A stretch of DNA of 64,000 nt, from the NCBI GenBank assembly GCA_964408455.1, contig CAYOZN010000023.1, forward strand, positions 34,471-98,470, written 5' to 3'. Each line of letters opens with the position of its first letter. Positions within the stretch are counted from its first letter, which is position 1. The notes beneath the pieces are model-generated. The model did not search any database. It was not told the origin of the DNA and worked only from the letters and a program-made list of their open reading frames with translations. This DNA is from CAYOZN01 sp964408455. GTDB taxonomy: Bacteria; Planctomycetota; Phycisphaerae; UBA1845; UTPLA1. Position numbers and translations under genes: made by a program. Positions 18,383-25,928 of the stretch are shown here, one piece after another.

Positions 18383-19150
18383 TTATTTTCCTTCGTAAAG
18401 TCGAGCGCCCAGAAAATCGTCCAGGTGCGGGTTGTCGTGAATCTTGCGGGCCGTCACATCCACGTCGTACTCGACGCGGACGAACTCAACTTCGCTCTCC
18501 TCCTCGTTCACGATGACGTAGCACGCCCGCGGATCGCGATCGCGCGGCTGACCGACCGAACCGACGTTGATGATGACCTTCTCCTCGCCGATGGTGTACT
18601 TGTGCGCATCTCCCATTTCGTCGGGCGTTTCGAAATAGGGATCGTCGACGAAGACGCCGGGCACGTGCGTGTGCCCGCAGAAACAGGTGAGCGTCTGTTC
18701 CATGCGGTCGAAATTGGAGAGAAGCTTGTGCGGCGCGGTGTACACGTCATCGGGAAAGAGGTACTCGTTAATCGGCTTACGCGGCGAGCCATGCACAAAC
18801 AGAAAGCCGTTGACTTCCTTGCGGGGATTGAGGGCGCCCAGAAATCGCCAACGGCGATTGCGGCGCTCGGTGTCCTTTTCTTCTTCGAGAACGGCGCGCG
18901 TCCAGAAGGCGGCGCGTTCGGCGCTGACGTTGAAATTGGTGGGCTCGTAGAAGACGGCGTGATCGTGATTGCCGCAGAGGCTGAGCTCGGTGCGTTCGGC
19001 AACGAGGTCCAGACAGGCGGCCGGCTCGGGGCCGTAGCCGATGATGTCGCCCAGGCAGTAGATCGTCTTCAGGCCGCGCCTGTCGATATCCGCCAGCACC
19101 GTGCGTAGTGCTTCGAGATTGGAATGGATGTCGGAGATGATGGCGAACAT
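18383..19150 (-). CDS. calcineurin-like metallophosphoesterase (YfcE/ApaH-like)
   Basis: 255 residues, a complete metallophosphoesterase fold of the single-domain type. The metal-binding motifs appear in order: DIHSN (residues 6-10), GDIIGYGPEP, GNHDHAV, HGSPR and GHTHVPG. The protein likely uses two metal ions to hydrolyse a phosphoester; the substrate cannot be read from sequence. No signal peptide, so cytosolic. It sits 20 bases downstream of the Trm112-like gene and 62 bases upstream of yidC on the minus strand, in a probable operon. Confidence 0.88.
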   Translation of the reverse strand: MFAIISDIHSNLEALRTVLADIDRRGLKTIYCLGDIIGYGPEPAACLDLVAERTELSLCGNHDHAVFYEPTNFNVSAERAAFWTRAVLEEEKDTERRNRRWRFLGALNPRKEVNGFLFVHGSPRKPINEYLFPDDVYTAPHKLLSNFDRMEQTLTCFCGHTHVPGVFVDDPYFETPDEMGDAHKYTIGEEKVIINVGSVGQPRDRDPRACYVIVNEEESEVEFVRVEYDVDVTARKIHDNPHLDDFLGARLYEGK

Positions 19151-19170
19151 ATTCGGGGTGTCGGTCGCGT

Positions 19171-19401
19171 TCAGTGAGACGAAGGATCGGAAGGGCCGGG
19201 GGCCTCGGCGTGCGGCGACTTCGAAGGTGCGGCCTCATCGATCAGCATGATCGGGATGCCGTTGCGAACAGGGTATCGCAGGCCGCAGCCGGTGCAGACC
19301 AGCCGGGACTCGGCGTCGTCGCCGGGCTCCGGCGAGACCTGCTCCAGCGGCTTCCGGCAGCTCGGGCAGGCCAGGATATCGAGGTAGTCCTTGTCGATCA
19401 T
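19171..19401 (-). CDS. Trm112-like zinc protein (YcaR/UPF0434 type)
   Basis: 76 residues. Four cysteines in CPSC ... CTGC form a zinc ribbon, with the family's DYLDILACPSC start and LRYPVRNGIPIML ending. The start is ATG 19401 (MIDKDYLD); a longer frame to 19452 is unlikely. Bacterial Trm112-like proteins are small partners or stability factors. They are often found beside lipid A/KDO genes (for example lpxK-ycaR-kdsB in E. coli), which fits the nearby kdsA. The last 20 residues are Pro/Ser-rich and variable. Confidence 0.85.
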   Translation of the reverse strand: MIDKDYLDILACPSCRKPLEQVSPEPGDDAESRLVCTGCGLRYPVRNGIPIMLIDEAAPSKSPHAEAPGPSDPSSH

Positions 19402-19604
19402 GAGCGGCGTAACCCTATTTTTCGGCCCATTTTGCGTCGCCGACGGAATCAATGGAAAGACTGTATGCTAGGGATGGCCAATTGGCGCGTCAACGCGGGC
19501 ACCGCGGCGCGCCGTGTTCCGCGAAACGCGGCCCGGTTGCATGCGACCGCCCTGCCGTCCTTGTCCGCAGGCAGCGACCTTCGAGATTGCTCGCACAAGC
19601 GGGG

Positions 19605-20435
19605 TCAGCGTGCGAGGGCTTCTCGTATTCTGAGGCAGGTGTTTAACAGCGATTCGAAGCGATCGAGGGGAAAGACCGTGGCAGCATCGGACTGGGCCTG
19701 CTCGGGGCGGTCGTGGATTTCAAGGAAGAGTGCGTCAGCGCCGGCGGCGATTCCGGCGCGGGCGAGGATGGGCACGTACTCGCGCAGGCCGCCCGATCGG
19801 TCGCCGAGTCCGCCGGGAATCTGGCAACTGTGGGTGGCGTCGAAAACGACGGGGGCAAACTCCTGCATGACGGGAATGCAGGTGAAATCGTTGACGAGGC
19901 GGCCATAGCCGAAGAACGAACCGCGATCGGTGAGCAGGACGCGCGCCGGCGCACCGGGGCCGCCGGCCAGCACCTTCTGCACGGCCTGCCCCATCTGTTC
20001 CGGGGCCATGAACTGGCCCTTCTTGACGTTGACGACTTTTCCGGTTGCGCCGGCCGCGGCCAGCAGGTCGGTCTGACGGCACAGGAAGGCGGGGATCTGA
20101 AGGACGTCGCACACGGCGGCGGCGGGCGACGCCTGTTCGGGAAGGTGGATGTCGGTGAGGACCGGCACGCCGACTTTGCGCCGGACTTCGGCAAGCGTTT
20201 TCAATCCGCTCTCGAGACCTGGGCCGCGAAAGCCGGTGACGCTGGTGCGATTCGCCTTGTCGAAGCTGCACTTGAAGATGTACGAGACGCCGAGCCTTCG
20301 GCACACGGCGGCGGCGGCTTCGGAGATCTTCAGACAGTGCTCGGTCGATTCAATGATGCAGGGACCGGCGATCAGGGCGAGTGGCTGGGTGGGTCCGATT
20401 GAAAATGGGCCGAGGTCGACGGCGGGTGCAGGCAT
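19605..20435 (-). CDS. kdsA: 2-dehydro-3-deoxyphosphooctonate aldolase (KDO-8-phosphate synthase)
   Basis: 276 residues. It condenses phosphoenolpyruvate with arabinose 5-phosphate to give KDO-8-phosphate for the LPS core. Family motifs are AGPCIIES (residues 23-30), FKCSFDKANRTS, VPVLTDIHLPEQ, NVKKGQFM, and HSCQIPGGLGDRSGG. Cys26 replaces the Asn found in the metal-independent E. coli enzyme, which points to the metal-dependent class. The presence of kdsA, with an LpxL-like gene elsewhere in the window, indicates an LPS-producing cell. Lies 75 bases after the histidine phosphatase gene and about 200 bases before the Trm112-like gene, all on the minus strand. Confidence 0.95.
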   Translation of the reverse strand: MPAPAVDLGPFSIGPTQPLALIAGPCIIESTEHCLKISEAAAAVCRRLGVSYIFKCSFDKANRTSVTGFRGPGLESGLKTLAEVRRKVGVPVLTDIHLPEQASPAAAVCDVLQIPAFLCRQTDLLAAAGATGKVVNVKKGQFMAPEQMGQAVQKVLAGGPGAPARVLLTDRGSFFGYGRLVNDFTCIPVMQEFAPVVFDATHSCQIPGGLGDRSGGLREYVPILARAGIAAGADALFLEIHDRPEQAQSDAATVFPLDRFESLLNTCLRIREALAR

Positions 20436-20510
20436 GCGTTAAGGCTCCGGGGCATTAAAACAGGCGTGCATCTTACGCGCCGGCATTCGTCGCGGCAAAG
20501 TTGGAGGCGA

Positions 20511-21203
20511 TCACCAGTAGCCCAGGTGCGGCGTCGTTCGGATGGAGCCGTCGGGCAGCTGGTTGGCACCGCGCGGCGGCTCCAGGCCGACGAGGTGAGA
20601 CACGTCGTTCAGGCATACGAGGCTGTTGATGCCGGCATGATGCCGAAGCGCGGCGATCGCGGCGTTGTCGATGACGAAACGAAACGATGGCCCCGGGGTG
20701 TCGGTCAGCCATGCGTCGATGAGGCGGGCGATCGGGCTGCCGTGACTGACAACCAGCACGGCACCGTCCTGATCGCCCCATTTCTCCTTGAGGGCGCGCG
20801 CAAAGCGCATGGCCCTGGTGAGCAGCTCGGCGAACGGCTCGTTCCATGGCGGCCAGCGGGGCGGCTGGTCGGCGGCCAAGATCTTGACGTCCGGATTGCG
20901 GCGCGCGATCTCCTCAGCAGTGGGCAGCGTGAGATCGAGGATGGCATCAGCCGGCAGGTTGTGAAATTCACACAGTTCCGGGCGAAGTTCGATCGGGCGC
21001 GACGCGTCGCGCGCAATCGGAACGGCCGTCTGTATGCACCGCTCGAACGGGCTCGAATAAACGGCGGCGAGCGGGATGTTGCGGAAGCGATTGCGCAGGC
21101 GCTCGACCTGCTGGCGGCCGAGCGGGGAAAGCTCGCCGTTGGGCTCTTTTGACACGTTGGCATTGGCCAGCGATTCGGCGTGACGGACGGCATAGACGAG
21201 CAT
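20511..21203 (-). CDS. histidine phosphatase family protein (phosphoglycerate-mutase-like)
   Basis: 230 residues. The catalytic motif is RHAES with His8, where most members have RHGE. The other family features are NGELSPLGRQQVERL, VYSSPFERCIQTA, and the second catalytic His in VVSHGSPIARL. Residues about 145-230 are family-typical in length. Cytosolic, with no signal peptide. The substrate is not defined by sequence, and the name phosphoglycerate mutase would be too specific. First gene of the minus-strand run towards yidC. Confidence 0.88.
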   Translation of the reverse strand: MLVYAVRHAESLANANVSKEPNGELSPLGRQQVERLRNRFRNIPLAAVYSSPFERCIQTAVPIARDASRPIELRPELCEFHNLPADAILDLTLPTAEEIARRNPDVKILAADQPPRWPPWNEPFAELLTRAMRFARALKEKWGDQDGAVLVVSHGSPIARLIDAWLTDTPGPSFRFVIDNAAIAALRHHAGINSLVCLNDVSHLVGLEPPRGANQLPDGSIRTTPHLGYW

Positions 21204-21534
21204 GCGTTCTCCGCAGATTCACAACGCAGGTTGCATGACGAATGATACGGGGTGAGGCAGGCGGGGTCATGCGCATCGCACGGCTGCGACCGGCAGGCGG
21301 CAATGTTGGTTGTGAATTCCCCCGCGCCGGCGCACGGCCCCATTATCGACGATTGGATGGGAGCGGCTTTCACGTCATTGGAAAAAATCGCACAATTTGG
21401 GCGGGATTTCTGCTACCCGCCGGCTTCGAAATAGACATTCTATCGTTGACAAGGCCCGGGGCGGTTCTTAGGCTTTTGTCAGATGGATTTGCCCGCGCGT
21501 TCTTTCGCGCGACTGATACACGGAGGTACAACTC
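21204..21534. other. divergent intergenic region
   Basis: 331 bases between the divergent histidine phosphatase and SH3 genes. No gene. It holds a good sigma70-type promoter candidate (listed separately) for the SH3 gene, and the ribosome-binding sequence GGAGG just before 21535. Confidence 0.6.
21446..21474 (+). promoter_or_regulatory. sigma70-like promoter candidate for the SH3 gene
   Basis: A perfect TTGACA (21446-21451), a 17-base spacer, then TAGGCT (21469-21474), 60 bases before the ATG. The -10 element is only a partial match. Confidence 0.4.
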
Positions 21535-23124
21535 ATGCGTCTCCACGCCCTTTCGGCCGGCGTTGCCCTCAGCATCACAGTGGTCGCATCGCTTACCGGC
21601 CATGCCCGCGCGCAGGCGCCGGCCTTCCCGTGGGAAGGTGAAGTCACGGGCACAAATGTCAACGTGCGCAGCGGTGAAGGCACCAGTTTCTACGCCATCA
21701 CCAAGCTGAACACCGGCGACCGGGTGCTGGTGCTGGGCGAACGGCACGGCTGGTACAGCATCGTGCCGCCGGCGGGGACCTACAGCTTCATTGAAAAGAG
21801 CATGATCAATCTCTCGCCGGGCGGCAAGGAAGGCACGGTCAAGATTGACGGCGCACCGGTGCGGGCGGGAAGCCAGCTGGTCGCCAGCAAATCCACGACG
21901 CAACTCGTGCTGCCGCGGAGTTCGATCGTCACAATCCTGGGCGAGGCCGACGGCTTCTACAAGATCGCCCCGCCGAATGGGGCGCGGGTCTATATCACGC
22001 GGCAATACGTGAAGCCCGTTGCCGAGAACCTGCGCACGGGGCTGCTCGAGCGTTACCTTGCCGCCAATCCGGCCGCCGCCCGAACGTCCAAGCCTGCCGA
22101 GATGCCTGTTCGCACGCCCTCCCGTCCGGCGGTGGATGTGGAAGCGCCGGTTCCGTCACCGAACGCGAGGCGAACGGCGGCGGAGCCCGCGATTGCCACG
22201 CGCGCCGGCGCGACGCACGACGATCCGGCTGAATCGACCGGCGAGCCGGTGGACATCGAGACGTCCGGCCCGCCGGACGTCATCTCTCCGGCCGACCAGG
22301 GTATCGTGGATGTGGACGATGCGCCGCCGATCCAGATCGACGAAAGGTCGAGCAACGCCCCCGCCGCCGCGAATGTCACGCCTGCGGCACCCGTCGAGCC
22401 CAAGGTGAACAAGTTCCAGGCCCTGCTGGAGACGGCCGAGAGCGAGCTGAACGGCATTCTGGAAAAGCCGGCGAGCCAGCGCGATTACACCGGCCTGCTG
22501 GCGCGGTACCAGGAGATCGCGGAACAGAACGAGGAATTCGTCCCGTCGGAGTTTGCGAAGATCCGCATCCGGCAACTGTCGAGTCTCGCCGACCTGCAAA
22601 AGGCCCAGGTCGCGCTGAAGACGCAGGGGCAGGAGGTGGAAGAATTCAGTGCGCGGATGGATGCCAAGCGCATGGAAATCCGCCGCGAGCGGGCTCAGCA
22701 GGTCGCCGTCAAGTTCGACCTTGAGGGCGAGCTGCGGCGCAGCTTCGCCTTTCCGCCGGAGAAGCGGCGCTATCGCCTGGTGGATCCGGCCCGGCAGGTG
22801 ACGATTGCCTACGTCGATATTCCGCTGGACGTCAAGGAGAATGCCGAGCACATGATCGGCCGCCTCGTCGGCATCCATACCAGTGGGCAGCAATACAGCC
22901 CGGCGGCCCGCGTGCCGATTGCGATCGCCTCGGCCATTACAGATCTGACGCCCCTCCGCCAGCAGCCGGCCGACGGCGAGGGTCAGCATTCCTCTCTCAA
23001 CCCGATGGAGCCTCAAAATAAACCGGCGACGGGCGCCAATACCACGGTCGACACGGTGGAGCCGCCCCCGCTGGTGGATGACGATCGCGAGGCCCTGGTG
23101 GGCTCGGGTGAAGAAGAGAATTAG
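21535..23124 (+). CDS. secreted protein with tandem bacterial SH3 domains
   Basis: 529 residues. The signal peptide ends near GHARAQA (residue 28). A bacterial SH3 domain at about 35-95 (TNVNVRSGEGTSFYAITKLN, GDRVLVLGERHGWYSIVPP) is followed by a second, more diverged copy at about 100-165 (VRAGSQLVASKSTTQLVLP, GFYKIAPPNGARVYI). A 120-residue Pro/Ala-rich linker follows, then a helical region (about 290-400, probably coiled coil). A last beta-rich domain has KRRYRLVDPARQVTIAYVDI, which may be another small ligand-binding fold. Likely binds peptidoglycan or other wall material in the periplasm. It has its own promoter candidate and stands 72 bases before the TM2 gene on the same strand. Confidence 0.8.
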   Translation: MRLHALSAGVALSITVVASLTGHARAQAPAFPWEGEVTGTNVNVRSGEGTSFYAITKLNTGDRVLVLGERHGWYSIVPPAGTYSFIEKSMINLSPGGKEGTVKIDGAPVRAGSQLVASKSTTQLVLPRSSIVTILGEADGFYKIAPPNGARVYITRQYVKPVAENLRTGLLERYLAANPAAARTSKPAEMPVRTPSRPAVDVEAPVPSPNARRTAAEPAIATRAGATHDDPAESTGEPVDIETSGPPDVISPADQGIVDVDDAPPIQIDERSSNAPAAANVTPAAPVEPKVNKFQALLETAESELNGILEKPASQRDYTGLLARYQEIAEQNEEFVPSEFAKIRIRQLSSLADLQKAQVALKTQGQEVEEFSARMDAKRMEIRRERAQQVAVKFDLEGELRRSFAFPPEKRRYRLVDPARQVTIAYVDIPLDVKENAEHMIGRLVGIHTSGQQYSPAARVPIAIASAITDLTPLRQQPADGEGQHSSLNPMEPQNKPATGANTTVDTVEPPPLVDDDREALVGSGEEEN

Positions 23125-23168
23125 AGAAGACCGTCCGCCTGCGAAGCGCTTCACCGCGGCAGTTTGGC

Positions 23169-23174
23169 TATAAT
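23169..23174 (+). promoter_or_regulatory. TATAAT -10 element candidate
   Basis: Perfect TATAAT 22 bases before the GTG of the GYF/TM2 gene, without a convincing -35 box. Confidence 0.25.
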
Positions 23175-23195
23175 CGAGCCAAGGGATTTGAGACC

Positions 23196-23828
23196 GTGGT
23201 GTACTACTTCGTCATTGCTGAGGACGGAACGCGATACGGCCCCGCCGATATCGATACGCTCGTCGCATGGACGCGCGAGGGCCGGCTGGTCGAATCGACC
23301 GCGCTCGTCGAGCGCGGCACCGAGCGAAACCTCCGGGCCGACCAGATCACCGCTTTGGAAGCCGAGTTCCGGCGCATGCGCGGTCAGCCGGCTGCCGTCA
23401 CCATCGAGCGCGGCGAATCTTCGGGCGCTGCGCGCGGCGAACCGGCAACCATGACACATCCCGGATCGCGCGGCGCGACGCCGGGAAGGTTTGCGTCTGC
23501 GCCCGGCGCACCGCCGCCCGTTCCCGGCGACTATCACCAGTTCAATTCGCCGGATGGCGGCGCCCGGATGCGGCATGTGCCGACGATGCAGTATGCCGAA
23601 ACGGGCCCGCTGAGCCATCGCAGCAAACTGGCGGCGGGACTATTGGGGATTTTTCTCGGCGGCCTGGGTGTTCACCGCTTCTATCTGGGTTACACCGCCA
23701 TCGGCGTCGTTCAGTTGATCCTGACGATCTGCACCTGCGGTGCGTCGTCGGTCTGGGGGCTCATCGAGGGCATCCTCTGCCTGACCGGTCACATCCGCGA
23801 CGTCGACGGCCGGCCGCTTCGCGATTGA
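23196..23828 (+). CDS. GYF_2 and TM2 domain protein
   Basis: 210 residues from a GTG start with AAGGGA upstream. Residues 2-60 look like a GYF_2 domain (YYFVIAEDGTRYGPADID, LVAWTREGRLVEST), a small peptide-binding module. A Pro/Gly/Ala-rich linker follows. Residues about 138-205 form a TM2 domain: two membrane helices joined by the typical turn (LLGIFLGGLGVHRFYLGYT, GVVQLILTICTCGASSVWGL, then GHIRDVDGRPL). The cytosolic GYF part probably recruits a Pro-rich partner to the membrane; the partner is unknown. Convergent with the Asn/Asp-tail protein gene. Confidence 0.82.
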   Translation: MVYYFVIAEDGTRYGPADIDTLVAWTREGRLVESTALVERGTERNLRADQITALEAEFRRMRGQPAAVTIERGESSGAARGEPATMTHPGSRGATPGRFASAPGAPPPVPGDYHQFNSPDGGARMRHVPTMQYAETGPLSHRSKLAAGLLGIFLGGLGVHRFYLGYTAIGVVQLILTICTCGASSVWGLIEGILCLTGHIRDVDGRPLRD

Positions 23829-23892
23829 TACCTTTTTTGGCGCGCTGGGTTTCTCCATTCGTATCAGTGCTTGAGACGGTTGCATGCAGGGT

Positions 23893-24053
23893 GCACTGCT
23901 TGAAGCAGTGGCACACGGTGATTTTGCACTGCTTGAAGCAGTGGCACACGGTGATTTTGCACTGCTTGAAGCAGTGGCACACGGGCGGGCGATTCTTTTG
24001 GACTTCGCACTGCTGACACAGCAGTTGCACCCCCATTGCTTGAAGCAGTGGCA
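23893..24053 (+). repeat. palindrome cluster 1 (CACTGCTTGAAGCAGTG units)
   Basis: Three perfect copies of the 17-base palindrome CACTGCTTGAAGCAGTG at 23894-23910, 23927-23943 and 23960-23976, spaced exactly 33 bases, each followed by GCACACGG. A degenerate copy (CTGCTGACACAGCAG) lies near 24010, and a one-mismatch copy at 24034-24050. Each unit can form an 8-bp stem with a one-base centre. The spacers between the first three are identical (GTGATTTTG-like), so this is not a CRISPR array. The same palindrome recurs at 52.4 kb in the opposite orientation. Confidence 0.9.
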
Positions 24054-24073
24054 CGCGGACGTGGTTTACAAGA

Positions 24074-24118
24074 AAAGACAGCATCGACAGCCGCGTGGGC
24101 GGTGTCGATGCTGTCTTT
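24074..24118. terminator. bidirectional terminator between convergent genes
   Basis: A perfect 16-bp inverted repeat: AAAGACAGCATCGACA (24074-24089) and TGTCGATGCTGTCTTT (24103-24118) with a 13-base loop. It lies between the convergent TM2 and Asn/Asp-tail genes. The U-tract is short on both strands, so termination efficiency is uncertain. Confidence 0.6.
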
Positions 24119-24175
24119 GGAAAACTGAATGCCGCGTTGCTGCCGGTTGACGCGGCAGGCGTTTTTCAACTGCAA

Positions 24176-24946
24176 TTATGGATTGGCCGCGTTGTCGTTG
24201 TCGGCATTGTCGTTGTCGCCGTTCGCGTTATCGCCGTTGTCGTTGGAATCGTCCGTGTTGTCATTCGAGTTGCCGACGGGTTCGACGAAATCGTCGGGCA
24301 CGTCGCCGGTCCGCGTGCCGGTGTAGTTGACGTCGATTTCGACGACCAGCGACAGGCTGTCGTCGTTCGAGCCCGCCAGCAGCACGACCAGCCGCCGCGT
24401 GACGGCGCCCGTCGTGGTCAGTGCCGCGCGGTTGAAGCTGCCCTCGATGGATGCCGCGTTCAGGACCGCCCCACCGCCCTGGTCGCTGCCGGCGCCGCCG
24501 CCGGAGATGTCGGTCAGGAAGAAGTACGCGTCGTCGGCGTTGATCAGGCCGGTCGCGGTGTTGGCGGTGTCGTCGGCGTTGGTGATGCGCATCTGAAAAT
24601 TGGCGGGGAACGTGATCACAACGCTATCCGGCATGGCCTCGTCCAGTTTGGCGTTCAGATCGGCAAGGCCGGCATTCCACTGGTCGATCAGGGGCTCCAC
24701 CTCCGGCGGAAACTCGGCGGGGTCCAGCTCGGTCAGCGTGCCGGTGGATGAACCGTCGGAGACGTTGCCGTCGGCGCCGTTCGCGTGCCAGGTTATTGTC
24801 ACATCGGTTTCACCGCGCGTGATGCTCCACACGCCTTCCAGACTCGTGGTTTCGGGCGCATTGCAGCCGTCGGACGCCATGCCGAGTGAAAAAACGGGAA
24901 CGGCGACAAACGCGACAACCAGCCAACGATTCCTGCCCATGTTCAT
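24176..24946 (-). CDS. secreted protein with Asn/Asp repeat tail
   Basis: 256 residues. The start is ATG 24946, which has AGGAGA at an 8-base spacing; a longer frame to 25003 lacks this. The signal peptide is RWLVVAFVAVPVFSLGMA. The body (residues about 30-220) is acidic and beta-rich, with a typical planctomycete lipocalin-like look (SLEGVWSITRGETDVTITW). The last 30 residues are almost only Asn, Asp, Gly and Ala in a tandem pattern (NDN / DNAD), encoded by a short G/T-rich hexamer-like repeat on the plus strand. Family unknown. An acidic repeat tail may bind calcium or be a flexible spacer. Confidence 0.7.
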   Translation of the reverse strand: MNMGRNRWLVVAFVAVPVFSLGMASDGCNAPETTSLEGVWSITRGETDVTITWHANGADGNVSDGSSTGTLTELDPAEFPPEVEPLIDQWNAGLADLNAKLDEAMPDSVVITFPANFQMRITNADDTANTATGLINADDAYFFLTDISGGGAGSDQGGGAVLNAASIEGSFNRAALTTTGAVTRRLVVLLAGSNDDSLSLVVEIDVNYTGTRTGDVPDDFVEPVGNSNDNTDDSNDNGDNANGDNDNADNDNAANP

Positions 24947-25298
24947 AAAGGGAATCTCCTGCGCGAGGGACACGACGAGGACAAGGACAACGGTACAGAA
25001 CAATTCGGGTTCGTGTCCAGCGTTACTTTAGCGCGTCAGCGGACGTGCCGATAAATTCGCGCAGATTTCAGCCCGGGTGCGAGGTGCTGACAAGAGGGTG
25101 CGTTCCGAAATCCGATCGGATCTTATTGCTCGCGCGCGAGGCGTGGCGGCGGTGTCGTGAGGGTAGCGCGCTTGATTGGCGGCGCTGATCGAGAACGGCT
25201 CGTGTGTTCTTGCGCGAAGGAATGGCCGCTCTTGCGGTGCTGGCGCCGGACCGGCACGGTCCGGCTCGCGGGAATGGAGCACGGCTCGAGGCTCTGAC

Positions 25299-25928
25299 CT
25301 ATTCGGGGAACACCTGGAAATAGCGGTCCCAAATCAGCGATTCATGCAGTCGCGCATAGCTTTCCGCATACCCTTCGCCGCGAGATGGGGCGCGTTGGGA
25401 TCGCGTCGTCATTCGATCATGATGGTGGCCTAACTCATGCGTTAGTATGTGAAGGAGTTGATACGCACGCGCGGAGGACTCGGTCCATTTCACCAGGTAT
25501 TCGTCCCCCTGTGTGTCAACGGGAACAGCGAGCTTCTTGAACAACTTTGCGTGTTTGTAATAGTACCAATGGCCGTAAGTTGTCCAAAGTTCACGCGGCC
25601 ATGCGTTTATTCGAATAATACCGAACTCGTGTGTGCCGTCAACTTCATGGCTCCCGTGTTCGAGCACAATCGCGACGAGTCCCTTGGAAAGTTCGCGCCA
25701 GTTCGGGAGAATTTCGAGGAAGCGAAATATGTGTCGCTTCATCAGCAGGTGCCGATAGCCCTTGCCCGGCTTCTTGCGATCAATCACGAGCTTCTTCTTG
25801 AAGTGGTTGAAGAAGTACTCATCCGACCACTCGTCTTTGTTCCAGGGACGAACCCAGCCGGACAGTGTCTTCGGTGTGACCGTTCGGCGCGTTTTCGCGC
25901 GAGTCGGATTATTTCTTCGTCCATTCAT
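25299..25928 (-). CDS. putative zinc metalloprotease-like protein (HExxH)
   Basis: 209 residues. The motif HELGHHHD places His164, Glu165 and His168 as a zincin active site, with a candidate third ligand in the following GEGYAESYARL. The N-terminal 80 residues are basic (KTRRTVTPKTLSGW, HFKKKLVIDRKKPGKG). The middle is rich in Trp and Tyr (RELWTTYGHWYYYKHAKLFK). No signal peptide. GC content is visibly lower than in neighbours. The ATG lies 20 bases inside the 3' end of the S9 peptidase gene on the same strand, so the two are probably co-transcribed. Family not recognised. Confidence 0.65.
   Translation of the reverse strand: MNGRRNNPTRAKTRRTVTPKTLSGWVRPWNKDEWSDEYFFNHFKKKLVIDRKKPGKGYRHLLMKRHIFRFLEILPNWRELSKGLVAIVLEHGSHEVDGTHEFGIIRINAWPRELWTTYGHWYYYKHAKLFKKLAVPVDTQGDEYLVKWTESSARAYQLLHILTHELGHHHDRMTTRSQRAPSRGEGYAESYARLHESLIWDRYFQVFPE

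Noticed and set aside
23893..24053. CRISPR array
   Set aside because: Spacers between the palindromes are identical, only 16 bases long, and no cas gene is present.
23884..24150. 88-codon frame through the palindrome cluster (LLEAVAHGDFA repeats)
   Set aside because: It is the translation of the repeat itself; no ribosome-binding site and no coding character outside the repeats.
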